DNA of 64,000 bases, from the NCBI RefSeq assembly GCF_902459565.1, contig NZ_CABPSN010000003.1, forward strand, positions 248,001 to 312,000, given 5' to 3'. The DNA is from Pandoraea aquatica (GTDB taxonomy: Bacteria > Pseudomonadota > Gammaproteobacteria > Burkholderiales > Burkholderiaceae). The notes beneath the pieces are model-generated. The model had not been told where the DNA came from. It searched no databases and was given only the letters and a program-made list of their open reading frames with translations. The translations under genes and the position numbers were made by a program. This document shows, piece after piece, positions 8,952 through 20,801 of the stretch. Every line of letters begins with the position of its first letter. Within the stretch, counting starts at the first letter, position 1.

Positions 8952-9010
8952 AGTTGCAGATGCAATTGTACATGGCTAGAATGGCCGGCATGACGATTGC
9001 AAATGCAATC
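8952..9010. promoter_or_regulatory. Two operator-like palindromes between marR and aceE
   Basis: Box 8952-8967 reads AGTTGCAGATGCAATT, and box 8995-9010 reads GATTGCAAATGCAATC (arms GATTGCA/TGCAATC around two bases). Their centres are 43 bp apart, about four helical turns, so both lie on the same DNA face. They match the boxes at 7148-7178. They are well placed to control marR leftward and aceE rightward. Confidence 0.65.
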
Positions 9011-9096
9011 CATGCTGCGCTTGTTGCTGTCGTAATCGCTATCGCGAACCCCCATCGCGATCCCTCGTGTGGTTCGTGATCTCAAGGAGACATCTC

Positions 9097-11781
<2,685 letters not shown>

Positions 11782-11822
11782 TGGGGTAGTAGAGAGAGGC
11801 TAGGAGCGAGCTAGAAGCGGGA

Positions 11823-11860
11823 AGGTGAAGCGCGGTGCGGGGGCGTGTCGCGCTTCACCT
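11823..11860. terminator. Shared hairpin between aceE and the LysE gene
   Basis: A perfect 12-bp inverted repeat AGGTGAAGCGCG (11823-11834) and CGCGCTTCACCT (11849-11860) with a 14-base loop lies between two convergent genes. The T run is poor, so it may act as a weak bidirectional terminator or an mRNA 3' end stabiliser. Confidence 0.6.
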
Positions 11861-11873
11861 GAACGTTTGGCCG

Positions 11874-12500
11874 TCAGTTGCCGGTTTTGCGATACAACGC
11901 CAGACCGCCCGCGAGCGAGAACATGACAACGGCGCAAACGCGGTTCAGCCGCTTGAGACCGCGTGCCGTCATCAGACGCGCGGCCTGCACGCCGCCGGTC
12001 GCGTAAAGCGTCATCACCAGAATGTCGACACCGGCGGAGACCACGGCAAGCACAGCGTATTGCGGTGCAAGCGGCATCGACGTATCCACGAACTGCGGCA
12101 GGAACGCCGAGAAGAACAGCAGAATCTTGGGATTGGTCAGCCCGACGCCGAAGCTGCGCAGGAAGACGCGACCGGCACTCAGATCGGACTTGATCCGCAC
12201 CTGACTCAGGTCTTGCGGATGGCTGCGCCAGAGTTGAATCGCGAGCCACACGAGATACGCCACGCCGACCCATTTGACGGTGGCGAAGAGCGTCGCCGAC
12301 GCCATGAGCACCGCACCGAGCCCCGCACCCACAGCGGCTACGACCAGCAGGTCGGACAGCGCCGCACCGCACATCCCCACGAGTACCACACGCCAGTTGC
12401 CCGAGATGCCGTTGGCAAGGGCGAGCAGTGTCGTCGGACCGGGAATCAGGCCGCCGATCAGCGCGGCGGTGGCATATATCGCAAGCGTGGAGAGTTGCAT
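11874..12500 (-). CDS. LysE/RhtB-family amino-acid exporter
   Basis: A 208-residue inner-membrane protein with about six hydrophobic segments. It begins MQLSTLAIYATAALIGGLIP, and the GGLIPGPTTLLALANGISGN motif near residues 15-34 is the RhtB/LysE signature. VGLTNPKILLFFSAFLPQFV near residue 115 is another highly conserved family stretch. ATG at 12500 fits family length; the much longer frame to 12794 overlaps the NQO gene and is not supported. Members export homoserine, threonine, lysine or other amino acids; the substrate here cannot be read from sequence. It is monocistronic and convergent with aceE. Confidence 0.93.
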   Translation of the reverse strand: MQLSTLAIYATAALIGGLIPGPTTLLALANGISGNWRVVLVGMCGAALSDLLVVAAVGAGLGAVLMASATLFATVKWVGVAYLVWLAIQLWRSHPQDLSQVRIKSDLSAGRVFLRSFGVGLTNPKILLFFSAFLPQFVDTSMPLAPQYAVLAVVSAGVDILVMTLYATGGVQAARLMTARGLKRLNRVCAVVMFSLAGGLALYRKTGN

Positions 12501-12618
12501 GGCGCAGTACCAGTAACGGAGCGGAGACGCCAGTCTTGCAGATCGCCTTGCGCGCGGCAAGCGGGCCGTGACAGCCGCCCGCTTACCGCCCGTGTGCAGT
12601 AGCGTCGCAACGTGCCCG

Positions 12619-13395
12619 TCAGGCAATGTGCGCGGCGTATCCCGTTCTGTCCGTCGCAATATCGTCGCGGAGCGTGAGCGCAGGAATTTCGTAGTCGCCG
12701 TGGTTCTGGCGACGATAGGGGATCGGCGCGGTCGTCGCGAGTGTGTCGAGACGCTTGCCGAGATCGTGCGTAATCGTGGCGAACGCCTCGGCATCGACCC
12801 GCGACGAGCGAAACGTCACGAACGGCGGCAACACGTCGAAGCCGGGATAGAACAGCATGCCGTGCTGAATCGGGAACAGAACGTCGTCGATAGGGCCGTT
12901 AATACCGCGCGCGCTGTAATGCGAGTCCCAGCCGCCGGTCGTCACCACGAGCATGGCGCGCTTGCCCGACAGCGACCCTTCGCCGTAGCGGTCGCCCCAA
13001 TGCGCGTTCGAATGCTCACCCACGCCATAGGCGAAGCCATACGCATACACGCGGTCGAACCAGCCCTTCATGATCGCGGGCATGGAGAACCACCACAACG
13101 GGAACTGGAAGATCACCGTGTCGGCCCAGCGAAGCTTTTCCTGCTCGCGGGCGATGTCGACGCTTTGCGTGCCGTCGACGAACGCCTGCTTCGAGTCGAG
13201 CGACGCGTGGAACGGTTCAGCCGGATCGCGTTGCGGCGCGTCGTGCTCGTCGATGGTGGTCTTCCATTGCATCGCGTACAGATCCGAGACTTGCACGTGA
13301 TGCCCCGCCGCTTCCAGATGCTGCACGGCGAAGTCGCGCAGCGCACCGTTGAGCGAGCGCGGTTGGGGGTGGGCGTAGACGATCAGGACATTCAT
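12619..13395 (-). CDS. NAD(P)H-dependent oxidoreductase (NQO1/flavodoxin-like)
   Basis: A 258-residue flavodoxin-fold protein. It begins MNVLIVYAHPQPRSLNGALR, where the SLN loop binds the FMN or FAD phosphate. It continues with FQFPLWWFSMPAIMKGWFDR (about residues 98-117), the family signature of NQO1, KefF and MdaB-type quinone reductases. A TTGGWDSHYSARG stretch near residue 150 binds the isoalloxazine region. Expected activity is two-electron reduction of quinones or other electrophiles. It is divergent from a LysR gene about 120 bp away, so control by that LysR is likely. Unlike the gene at 32897 it is not next to a Kef antiporter. Confidence 0.9.
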   Translation of the reverse strand: MNVLIVYAHPQPRSLNGALRDFAVQHLEAAGHHVQVSDLYAMQWKTTIDEHDAPQRDPAEPFHASLDSKQAFVDGTQSVDIAREQEKLRWADTVIFQFPLWWFSMPAIMKGWFDRVYAYGFAYGVGEHSNAHWGDRYGEGSLSGKRAMLVVTTGGWDSHYSARGINGPIDDVLFPIQHGMLFYPGFDVLPPFVTFRSSRVDAEAFATITHDLGKRLDTLATTAPIPYRRQNHGDYEIPALTLRDDIATDRTGYAAHIA

Positions 13396-13515
13396 TTTCA
13401 GACTCCGTGGCCTTGCGGCGTATTCGATGCCATCGCTTGACTGGATGGGGATGAATGCAGCTTAGAGACGCACGAGGTATATTGGAAATGAATTCCTGAT
13501 ATGGCAGGTATAACG

Positions 13516-14409
13516 ATGATTAATTTGAGACGAATCGATCTGAATCTGCTCGTCACGCTCGACGTGCTGTTGGCCGAGCTGAACGTTACGCGCGCGGCTG
13601 AGCGTTTGCATATCTCCCAACCAGCGGTGAGCGTGCATCTCGCGAAACTGCGCGAGGCGCTGGACGATCCGCTGCTGCTGCCGGGGCCGCGCGGCATGCG
13701 ACCGACCGCGCGGGCGGAGTCGCTGCGCGAGCCGTTGCGCGAAGCGCTCGAATCGCTCACGCGGGCTGTCGCGCCGGCGGCACCGTTCGAACCGGCGAAT
13801 GCCGATCTGACGTGGCGCATCACCGCGACCGATTACACCGAATCGACGATTGTTCTGCCGCTCATGCAAAGACTGCGGGAGGAAGCACCGAAGACGCGGC
13901 TGGCAGTCTACGATCTGGTCCCCTCGCGGCTGTCGCGTCAGGCGGAGCAGGGGAGCATCGACGTGGTCTTTCACACGACGGAGAACGCGCCGGAGGGCTT
14001 GCGTCGCAAGGCGCTCTTCACCGAGCGCTATGTGCTGGTGGGACGTCGGGGGCATCCGAAGTTGAAGCGTCGCCCGACGCTCACGCAGTTCTGCGAACTC
14101 GATCACAGCATCGTCTCGCAGGACGGCGGTGGCTTTCACGCGAGCACCGACGACGCGCTCGCCGCGATGGGCATGTCGCGACGCGTGGTCTTCTCCGTGC
14201 CGCACTTCCTGTTCCTGCGCGCAGCGCTCGCGGGCACCGATCTCGTCGCGATGGCCCCGGAGCGCCTCGTGCGCGACGATCCCGCGCTGCAACTTATGGC
14301 CCCGCCCATCGATCTGCCCGGCTTCGAGATCTCGATGTACTGGCATGAGCGGGTGCACCGCGACCCGGCGCATCGCTGGCTGCGGGAAACCATCGCCAGC
14401 GTCGTCTAA
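13516..14409 (+). CDS. LysR-family transcriptional regulator
   Basis: A 297-residue regulator beginning MINLRRIDLNLLVTLDVLLA. The HTH (VTRAAERLHISQPAVSVHLA) is at about residues 23-42 and a LysR substrate-binding domain covers about residues 90-295. An in-frame ATG at 13501 would add five residues; I prefer 13516 because GGCAGG lies about 8 bases upstream and the LRRIDLN start is the family norm. Divergent placement next to the NQO-type oxidoreductase suggests it activates that gene in response to an electrophile or quinone. That is an inference from gene order. Confidence 0.92.
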   Translation: MINLRRIDLNLLVTLDVLLAELNVTRAAERLHISQPAVSVHLAKLREALDDPLLLPGPRGMRPTARAESLREPLREALESLTRAVAPAAPFEPANADLTWRITATDYTESTIVLPLMQRLREEAPKTRLAVYDLVPSRLSRQAEQGSIDVVFHTTENAPEGLRRKALFTERYVLVGRRGHPKLKRRPTLTQFCELDHSIVSQDGGGFHASTDDALAAMGMSRRVVFSVPHFLFLRAALAGTDLVAMAPERLVRDDPALQLMAPPIDLPGFEISMYWHERVHRDPAHRWLRETIASVV

Positions 14410-14433
14410 CCGGCAGGCGATGCGACGTGACGT

Positions 14434-15489
14434 TCAGCGAGTGGGCTTAATCGACGTGAGCGTGCGTCGCTCGTAGTCCCGCGATCCCATCTCCGCCAGT
14501 CGGCTGATCGTGCGCGACAGGTCGCGCCAGTCGCTTAGCGCGTCGAGCGCGGGGATCAGCGGTGCGTCGGACGCGATCAGCAACGTTCGCTGACGGTCGT
14601 AGCAAATGTCGACGAGCCAGAGAAAGCGTTGCAGCGTATCGGGGCGGCGCAACTGCTCGACGTGCAGTTCGTCGACGATCAGCGCTTGCCACTGTTCGGC
14701 AAGACTGAGGTAGTCCAGGTGCGAGCGGTGGGCCACGCACAGCGCCTCGAAGTCGGCCCACACCACGCGCTCGCCCGCGCTGCGCACCGCGAGGGCGCGT
14801 CCGGCGACCGTAACGTCTGACGGTGCGCCGGCCGGACTGCCCTCCAGCGCTTCGTAACACGCGGGCAGCACGCCATGCGCGGTGTCCAACGGCGCAAGCC
14901 AGCGGGGCATCGACGCCGCGTCGCCCCCCATCCGGTAATCGGTCGCGCCATCGAAGTGCACGATGGCGAAGCGTTGAAGAATCACGGCGATGGTCGGCTC
15001 GAAACGCTCGTGAAACTCGGGATCGGGCAACAACTGCGCGGGCGCGTAGTTCGACGTCAGCACCCATCGAACGCCGCGTGCGAGCGCGATGTCGAGAAAG
15101 CGTCCGATGAGGAAGGCGTCGGCAATGTCGTGGACGTGGAATTCGTCGAAGCACAGCAATTCGACGCCGTCGAGCCAGCGGTTTGCGACCGCAGCGAGCC
15201 GGTCGTCGCACTTCGGCTCACGCACGAGCTGACGATGGATGTCGCGCAGGAACTCGTGAAAGTGCACACGTCGTTTCTCGCCATCGGCGACAGCGAAGGC
15301 GGCATCGACAACAAGGCTCTTGCCGCGTCCGGGCAGGCCGTAGCAATAGACGCCGTCATGCGTCGCCGCCCCACGGGACGCGCCCGGTGGCGAGAGGCTC
15401 GCGAGCATGGCGATGGCGTCGCGTTGACGAAGGTCGGGGGTGATGTGGCGCTCGGCCAGCGCTTGCGTGATACGCGCGGCGTCGATCAT
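14434..15489 (-). CDS. zapE: AFG1/ZapE-family ATPase
   Basis: A 351-residue P-loop ATPase. Walker A is GLPGRGKS near residue 61, and Walker B plus flanks reads LLCFDEFHVHDIADAFLIGR near residue 121. A conserved LTSNYAPAQLLPDP follows near residue 155. These are the hallmarks of ZapE (YhcM) and mitochondrial Afg1/LACE1. ZapE in Escherichia coli binds FtsZ and is needed for division under stress. ATG at 15489 gives a normal N-terminus; the longer frame to 15720 adds an arginine/alanine-rich tract with no support. Many Burkholderiaceae carry zapE beside the 2-oxoglutarate dehydrogenase genes; here it stands alone, so it may be a second copy. Confidence 0.85.
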   Translation of the reverse strand: MIDAARITQALAERHITPDLRQRDAIAMLASLSPPGASRGAATHDGVYCYGLPGRGKSLVVDAAFAVADGEKRRVHFHEFLRDIHRQLVREPKCDDRLAAVANRWLDGVELLCFDEFHVHDIADAFLIGRFLDIALARGVRWVLTSNYAPAQLLPDPEFHERFEPTIAVILQRFAIVHFDGATDYRMGGDAASMPRWLAPLDTAHGVLPACYEALEGSPAGAPSDVTVAGRALAVRSAGERVVWADFEALCVAHRSHLDYLSLAEQWQALIVDELHVEQLRRPDTLQRFLWLVDICYDRQRTLLIASDAPLIPALDALSDWRDLSRTISRLAEMGSRDYERRTLTSIKPTR

Positions 15490-15821
15490 GGACGCAGGAC
15501 TCCGGAAGGCTGAGGCCGACGCATGGGGATCATGCGCTCGGCCGACGAGCGCCACTATACCGGCGCGCCGCATGGCAGGCCAATACGGAATTCCGTGCGC
15601 TGCCATCGCATTTCGGCATCGCCCCGGCGGTGGTCTTCGGGGGCCTGCGATTGCTGCTAGAATTGCCGCACGGCCGATGCTGCCTGCCGCTCGCACCCGA
15701 ACCGGGGTTGGTGAAAGCATCGCAGGTATCGCATGTCCGTCCCGTTCTCCGGGCGACGCGCATCAGCAACGCGAGCACTGATCGAATGCGTCGCCATTGA
15801 ACGCTATCAAGGATGGCCAAC

Positions 15822-16358
15822 ATGCGAACCTATCTCGACGCCAAAATCATGGCCAAGTCCCTGCGCGAACGTCTCGCGCGCGAGGGCATCGACATCTCCC
15901 ACGCACAGGCACTCGAATCCGTCGCCGCGCAGTTCGGCTTTGCGGACTGGAACGTGCTCGCCGCCAAAGTCGCCGCCGCGGCGGTGAGCGATGGCATCGT
16001 GTTCGACACCGTCGCCCCGATTCACCGGATCTTCGACGAAGCGAAAGCGCGCGAATTCTACGTCGACTTTCTCGGCTTCAAGATCGATTGGGAACACCGC
16101 TTCGCCGACGGTCTGCCGCTGTACTGCCAGGTCTCGCGTGCGGGCATGACACTGCACCTCTCAGGCCACTTCGGCGATGCCAGCCCTGGGGCGACGACGT
16201 TCGTCTTCATGCGCGGTGTCGAAGCCTATCAGCGCGATTTGTCGGGCAAGCGTTATCCCAATATGAATCCCGGCATCGAAGCCCTCGACTGGGGTAAGCA
16301 GATGACGGTGACGGACCCGTTCAATAACCGCATTCGCTTCTGCGAATCGAACGACTGA
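15822..16358 (+). CDS. Glyoxalase/bleomycin-resistance-fold protein with N-terminal helical domain
   Basis: A 178-residue protein. Residues 1-55 form a helical module (MAKSLRERLAREGIDISHAQ, then ESVAAQFGFADWNVLAAK) common in Glyoxalase_7-type proteins. From about residue 63 a single vicinal-oxygen-chelate domain follows (VAPIHRIFDEAKAREFYVDF to VTDPFNNRIRFCE). Candidate metal ligands are the histidine in APIHR and the glutamate in RFCES. I chose ATG at 15822 because AAGGA is 9 bases upstream; ATG at 15813 has its purine tract too close. Its role could be antibiotic binding or small-molecule metabolism. The NAT gene follows after 15 bases, so the two are probably co-transcribed. Confidence 0.88.
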   Translation: MRTYLDAKIMAKSLRERLAREGIDISHAQALESVAAQFGFADWNVLAAKVAAAAVSDGIVFDTVAPIHRIFDEAKAREFYVDFLGFKIDWEHRFADGLPLYCQVSRAGMTLHLSGHFGDASPGATTFVFMRGVEAYQRDLSGKRYPNMNPGIEALDWGKQMTVTDPFNNRIRFCESND

Positions 16359-16373
16359 CAGAGGAAGGCCGGT

Positions 16374-17234
16374 ATGTCCCAAGATTTCGATCCTGCGCGC
16401 TATTTCCAGCGCATCGGTTATACCGGCCCCCGCGAAGCCACGCTCGACGTGCTGCGCGCGGTGCATTCGCTGCATCCGCTTGCGATTCCCTTCGAGAACA
16501 TCGACCCGATGCGCGGCAAGGCGGTGAACGTCGACCTGCCGTCGGTCGTCGCCAAGCTGGTCGACGGTGAGCGCGGCGGTTACTGCTTCGAGCAGAATGC
16601 GCTGTTTGCCAGCGCGCTCAAGTATCTCGGGTTCGACGTCACGCCGCTGATCGGACGCGTCTGCTGGGGCCGCACCTTCGAAGTGGAAGCGCCGCTCACG
16701 CACATGCTGTTGCGCATCGAACTCGACGGCGAATCGTGGCTGGCGGATGTGGGCTTCGGCTCGGTCACGCTGACCGCGCCGTTGCGTCTGAATGCGTCGG
16801 GCGAGCAGGCCACGCCGCTGGAAATCTTCAATCTGACGCCGGTGCCGATGAGCGACGGTCATACCGTCGGCGAATATCGGCTGAGCGTGAAATCGGCGCA
16901 GACATGGCTGCCGACGTATCGCTTCGCGCCGCGTCCCGCCGAGTGGATCGATTACAAGCTCGGGAACTGGTACACGTCGAGCGCGCCGGACTCGATCTTC
17001 ACCAATCACCTCATGGCGTGCCGCGTGTTGCCGCAGGGACGTCTCGCGTTGCTCGATACCAAGCTTGTCGAGCGGGGTTCGAAGGGGGACGTGATCGCCG
17101 AGACGAAGATCGATTCGGCGTCGCAACTCGTTGACGTGCTGGCCGGACGTTTCGGTCTCAATCTGGCCGACGTCGATACCGACGAGTTATTCGCGCGAGC
17201 GCTCGCGGGTGCCGCCCAAACGGTCGTGCGCTGA
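16374..17234 (+). CDS. nat: Arylamine N-acetyltransferase
   Basis: A 286-residue NAT that transfers acetyl from acetyl-CoA to arylamines, arylhydroxylamines or hydrazines. The catalytic triad is visible: cysteine in RGGYCFEQN (about residue 70), histidine in LTHMLLR (about 107), and aspartate in LADVGFG (about 122). The N-terminal IPFENIDPMRGK matches the family's IPFENL motif. It directly follows the glyoxalase-fold gene with a short gap. A strong shared hairpin terminator follows, facing an MFS gene. Confidence 0.95.
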   Translation: MSQDFDPARYFQRIGYTGPREATLDVLRAVHSLHPLAIPFENIDPMRGKAVNVDLPSVVAKLVDGERGGYCFEQNALFASALKYLGFDVTPLIGRVCWGRTFEVEAPLTHMLLRIELDGESWLADVGFGSVTLTAPLRLNASGEQATPLEIFNLTPVPMSDGHTVGEYRLSVKSAQTWLPTYRFAPRPAEWIDYKLGNWYTSSAPDSIFTNHLMACRVLPQGRLALLDTKLVERGSKGDVIAETKIDSASQLVDVLAGRFGLNLADVDTDELFARALAGAAQTVVR

Positions 17235-17254
17235 ACATCGAAAGCGCAACGAGA

Positions 17255-17289
17255 AAGGGCCTTGCAGACCGACCGTCTGCAAGGCCCTT
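17255..17289. terminator. Bidirectional rho-independent terminator
   Basis: A perfect 15-bp stem, AAGGGCCTTGCAGAC (17255-17269) with GTCTGCAAGGCCCTT (17275-17289), and a 5-base loop. A-rich sequence on the left and CTTCTTTC on the right let it terminate both the convergent nat gene and the MFS gene. Confidence 0.9.
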
Positions 17290-17306
17290 CTTCTTTCAGT
17301 CTTGCA

Positions 17307-18545
17307 TCAATGTGCCGACGTCGTGCCCGGCCACATCCGCACAGCCAGTGCGCCGAGTGCGGAGAGCATGGCGACCGATGCGACGCCCGTCCAGCCCCAG
17401 TGCGCCAGCGCCTGCGAGCCAAGCACCGAGCCGAGCGACATGCCGATGAACACGCAGACGAACAGCACGGCGTTCAGACGGCTGCGCGCGGCAGGCTCGA
17501 TTCCGTACACGATGGTCTGATGCGAGATCAGCGCGACCTGCACACCGAGATCGAAGCCAATGGCACCCAGACCGATCAGCCACAGTTGCGCATGCGGGCT
17601 GAGCAGCGGAGCGAACAGCATCGCCGCGAACGAGACGGCCACCAGACCCGCGCCCAGACGCGTTACGATCTGCGGCCCCTTCTTGTCCGCGATACGACCG
17701 GCAATCGGCGCACCGAGTGCACCGGCAGCACCCGCCAGACCGAACGCACCTGCGGCGGCCGCGCCCAGATGGAACGGCGCTTCGTGCAGCATCACGGCCA
17801 GCGTCGACCAGAACGCGCTGAAGCCGACCGAGAGCAGGCCCTGTGCGAAGGCCGCACGGCGCAGCGCCGGATGACGACGCCACAGGCTCGCCACCGAACC
17901 GATCAGTTGACGATAGGACATCTGCGTCGTCGGATGGAACGACGGCAGGCTGCGCCACGCCACCACACCAAAGCCCGCCACGCTGATGGCCGCGACCACA
18001 TACATCGCCCGCCATCCGAAATTCTGCGCGACGAAGCCCGACACCACACGAGAGAGCAAAATCCCCAGCAGCAGGCCGGTCATGACGGTGCCGACAACGC
18101 GTCCCCGGATCGATTCGGGGGCGAGGGTGGCCGCTGCCGGCACGATGTCTTGCGCCATCGTCGCCGTCAGACCGATGGCGAGACTCGCGACGAGCAAGGT
18201 GCCGATGCCCGGCGCAAAGGCCGCCAGCAGCAACGCGAGCGTCAGGATCGCGCCCTTGACGAGCACGATGCGGCGGCGGTCGATGATGTCGCCCATCGGC
18301 ACGAGCAGCAGAATCCCAAGGGCGTAACCGAGTTGAGTGAGCGTCGGCACCCAGCCCACGGTCGTGTTGGCCGCGTGGATGTCGTCGGTCATGATGCCGA
18401 GCATCGGTTGCGCGTAGTACAGCGAGGCGACCGTCAGGCCTGTGCCCGTGGCTAGCAACAGAATCAGTCGTGCGGATAGCTCCGGCTGCGGCCGGGGCGT
18501 GGCACGGCTCGCGTCGGGCGTGTTCGAAATCTGAGCGGAACTCAT
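17307..18545 (-). CDS. MFS transporter
   Basis: A 412-residue, 12-helix major facilitator protein of the drug/metabolite exporter type. The MFS motif A between helices 2 and 3 reads PMGDIIDRRRIV (about residue 85). A second copy, GAPIAGRIADKKGPQIVTRL, follows in the C-terminal half. ATG at 18545 is preceded by GGAG; the longer frame to 18749 overlaps the divergent LysR gene. The pattern resembles YgaY/AraJ-type exporters. The divergent LysR at 18652, about 107 bp away, is its likely regulator. The substrate is unknown. Confidence 0.92.
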   Translation of the reverse strand: MSSAQISNTPDASRATPRPQPELSARLILLLATGTGLTVASLYYAQPMLGIMTDDIHAANTTVGWVPTLTQLGYALGILLLVPMGDIIDRRRIVLVKGAILTLALLLAAFAPGIGTLLVASLAIGLTATMAQDIVPAAATLAPESIRGRVVGTVMTGLLLGILLSRVVSGFVAQNFGWRAMYVVAAISVAGFGVVAWRSLPSFHPTTQMSYRQLIGSVASLWRRHPALRRAAFAQGLLSVGFSAFWSTLAVMLHEAPFHLGAAAAGAFGLAGAAGALGAPIAGRIADKKGPQIVTRLGAGLVAVSFAAMLFAPLLSPHAQLWLIGLGAIGFDLGVQVALISHQTIVYGIEPAARSRLNAVLFVCVFIGMSLGSVLGSQALAHWGWTGVASVAMLSALGALAVRMWPGTTSAH

Positions 18546-18651
18546 TACGTGAGGCTCCAATAATTCAGTAGGAAGGTACGGGCCGTAGTGTCTCGCTTGG
18601 TGCAGTGCAGCGGTAGACCTATAATCCGTACAACCTTTATACGTGTGACGT

Positions 18652-19629
18652 ATGACAGAGCCTCTCGATCCCCCGTCCTCTGCATCGCCCTTGGCCCTCC
18701 GTCCCGGCGGTGCCGACCGCGTCGAACTGATGCAGACCTTCGTGCGCATCGTCGAATCCGGCAGTCTGTCGGCGGCGGCGGCGCAGCTCGGGACTACCCA
18801 GCCGACCGTGAGCCGACGGCTGCAAATGCTGGAGCGCTCGTTGGGGCTGCGGCTGCTTCAGCGCTCGACCCATCGCATGAAGCTCACCGAAGACGGCGAG
18901 CGTTGCTTTGCGCGCGCCAAGGAACTCGTGACCAGTTGGGAGGCGTTCGAGGCCGACCTGCGTGGCACGGGGGCCGAGCCGGAGGGGACGTTGCGCGTGC
19001 TCGTGCCGCACGCGTTTGGGCAGGACATGATGATCGGGCCGCTGGCCGATTTTCTCGAGCGCTATACGGGCATGAAGGTGCACTGGTTCTTGCAGGATCG
19101 CGAGCCGGACTTCATTGCGGAAGGCATCGATTGCGCGATTCACGTGGGCGAATTGCAGGACCCGTCGAACGTCGCCATTCTGCTCACCGACGTGCCGCGT
19201 ATCGTCGTGGCGTCTCCCGACTTGCTGCGGGGACGTCCGATGCCCGAGCATCCCTCTGAACTGACGGCGTTCCCGTGGCTCGCGCTCACCACGTTCTACC
19301 GGACCGACATCACACTGACGCATCGTGAGACGCACGAGAGCGAGCGCATCACATTCGACCCGCGCATGAGTACGGACAACCTGTTCGCATTGCGCAGTGC
19401 CGCATTGCGCTGTCTGGGTGTGGGGGTGGCGTCGGCGTGGGTAATGGCCGAAGACATTGCGCAGGGGCGCCTGATTCAACTCGTGCCGAAATGGCGCTCG
19501 ACGCCGCTGCCGATGTATCTGTTGTACCCGTACGCGAAGTATTACCCCGCGCGCCTGCGCCGCTTCGTCGAGGCGATGCGCATTGCGATTCCGACCGTGA
19601 TCGAGGAAGAGCAGCGCAAGATTCGCTGA
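18652..19629 (+). CDS. LysR-family transcriptional regulator
   Basis: A 325-residue LysR. It has a 24-residue extension before the HTH domain; the recognition region SLSAAAAQLGTTQPTVSRRL lies at about residues 39-58. The effector domain runs from about residue 115 to 310. It belongs by eye to the CrgA/AaeR-like group (LRLLQRSTHRMKLTEDGE). It is divergent from the MFS gene, so regulation of that exporter is likely. Confidence 0.92.
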   Translation: MTEPLDPPSSASPLALRPGGADRVELMQTFVRIVESGSLSAAAAQLGTTQPTVSRRLQMLERSLGLRLLQRSTHRMKLTEDGERCFARAKELVTSWEAFEADLRGTGAEPEGTLRVLVPHAFGQDMMIGPLADFLERYTGMKVHWFLQDREPDFIAEGIDCAIHVGELQDPSNVAILLTDVPRIVVASPDLLRGRPMPEHPSELTAFPWLALTTFYRTDITLTHRETHESERITFDPRMSTDNLFALRSAALRCLGVGVASAWVMAEDIAQGRLIQLVPKWRSTPLPMYLLYPYAKYYPARLRRFVEAMRIAIPTVIEEEQRKIR

Positions 19630-19651
19630 CGGGAGACGTGCCGGTGCGGCG

Positions 19652-20647
19652 TCAGGTCAGCAACAGTTGTCCGGCCTTTCCTTGCAGCAGGGCGTCGTTG
19701 CGCTGGGCGGCGTCGCGCAGGTAATCCCACAGCACCGTAATGCGTTTGAGCGTGCGCAATTCTTCGTGGCAGTAGATCCAGAAGCTGCGCGTGACGACCA
19801 CGTCGTCGACCAGCAGCGGCACGAGTCGGGGGTCCTGCGCCGCCATGAAGCACGGCAGAACGGCCAGTGCTTCGCCCTGCAACGCCGCTTGGTATTGCGC
19901 GATGACGCTCGTGCTGCGCAGCACGACATTGCACCCCGGCACGATGTCTTCCAGATAGCGCAATTCGTTGCTGAACGAGAGTTCGTCGACATAGCTGATG
20001 AAGCGACGCCCGGTGAGATCGGCGAACGTCGACACGTCGCCGTACTGCGCGAGATAGCCGGGCGTGGCGTACAGCTGCAAGCGATAGTCGCACAGCTTGC
20101 TGCACACGTACGGTCCCCGTTGCGGGCGCTCGATGGTGATCGCCAGATCGGCTTCGCGCTTGGAGAGGCTGACGAAGCGCGGCACCGGCAAGACGTCGAA
20201 ATCGATGGCGGGGTATTCGCGCTGAAAGCGTGAGAGCACGGGCGTGACGAAGTACGTGCCGAAGGCTTCCGTCGACCCGATGCGCACATGGCCCGAGAGC
20301 GTTTGCCCAAGTCCCGCGACCTGCTCGCAGGCCGATTGCAGGGCCGTCTCCATCTGCTCGGCATGCACCAGCAGTTGCTGGCCTTCCGGGGTGAGCGCGA
20401 AGCCCGCGTTGCGCGACTTGTCGAACAGCAGCGTGCCGAGCGCCTGCTCCAGCGCACGCACCCGTCGCGATACCGTCGTGTGGTCGACACCCAGCCGAAG
20501 CGCTGCCGCACTCACGCGCTGCGTGCGCGCCACTTCCAGAAAGTACCGAAGATCGTCCCAGTCGGGACGCGGCTCCGCACCCGACGCCCCGGCCATGCCG
20601 GTTGACCGTGCCGCTCTCGTCGTTCTCGCTGCGCCGCCGTGCGCCAT
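19652..20647 (-). CDS. LysR-family transcriptional regulator of the mms locus (probable)
   Basis: A 331-residue LysR. The HTH domain starts at DWDDLRYFLEVARTQRVSAA and includes LGVDHTTVSRRVRALEQALG, the pattern of the subgroup in which V-x-x-x-T-V-S-R-R-V replaces the usual helix. ATG at 20647 has GGGAGC upstream. Alternative starts are 20680 and 20596, and the first 30 or so residues are low-complexity. It is divergent from the binding-protein, mmsA and mmsB genes, and an inverted repeat of the LysR-box type lies between them. Control of valine catabolism genes is therefore likely but inferred. Confidence 0.9.
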   Translation of the reverse strand: MAHGGAARTTRAARSTGMAGASGAEPRPDWDDLRYFLEVARTQRVSAAALRLGVDHTTVSRRVRALEQALGTLLFDKSRNAGFALTPEGQQLLVHAEQMETALQSACEQVAGLGQTLSGHVRIGSTEAFGTYFVTPVLSRFQREYPAIDFDVLPVPRFVSLSKREADLAITIERPQRGPYVCSKLCDYRLQLYATPGYLAQYGDVSTFADLTGRRFISYVDELSFSNELRYLEDIVPGCNVVLRSTSVIAQYQAALQGEALAVLPCFMAAQDPRLVPLLVDDVVVTRSFWIYCHEELRTLKRITVLWDYLRDAAQRNDALLQGKAGQLLLT

Positions 20648-20673
20648 ACCCCCGCTCCCGTGTGAAGTCGCTA

Positions 20674-20689
20674 TGTGCATTTATGCACA
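20674..20689. promoter_or_regulatory. Inverted repeat, probable LysR box
   Basis: TGTGCAT (20674-20680) and ATGCACA (20683-20689) form a 7-2-7 palindrome. It sits in AT-rich DNA between the divergent LysR gene and the binding-protein/mmsAB genes, and contains the T-N11-A spacing typical of LysR sites. Confidence 0.55.
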
Positions 20690-20801
20690 AAGTAGATGCA
20701 GATTTTCGCTATGTAAAGCAAATTCGCACAAATACAATTTATGAGCGCCACGCATAGACGTCGGCGACGAAAGCATAAAAGACCTGAAGGAGACAAAAGC
20801 G

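Noticed and set aside
9067-9096. Upstream TSS-proximal ATG that would lengthen AceE by ten residues
   Set aside because: The ATG at 9097 follows AAGGAGA at ideal spacing, and the upstream residues are not family-like.
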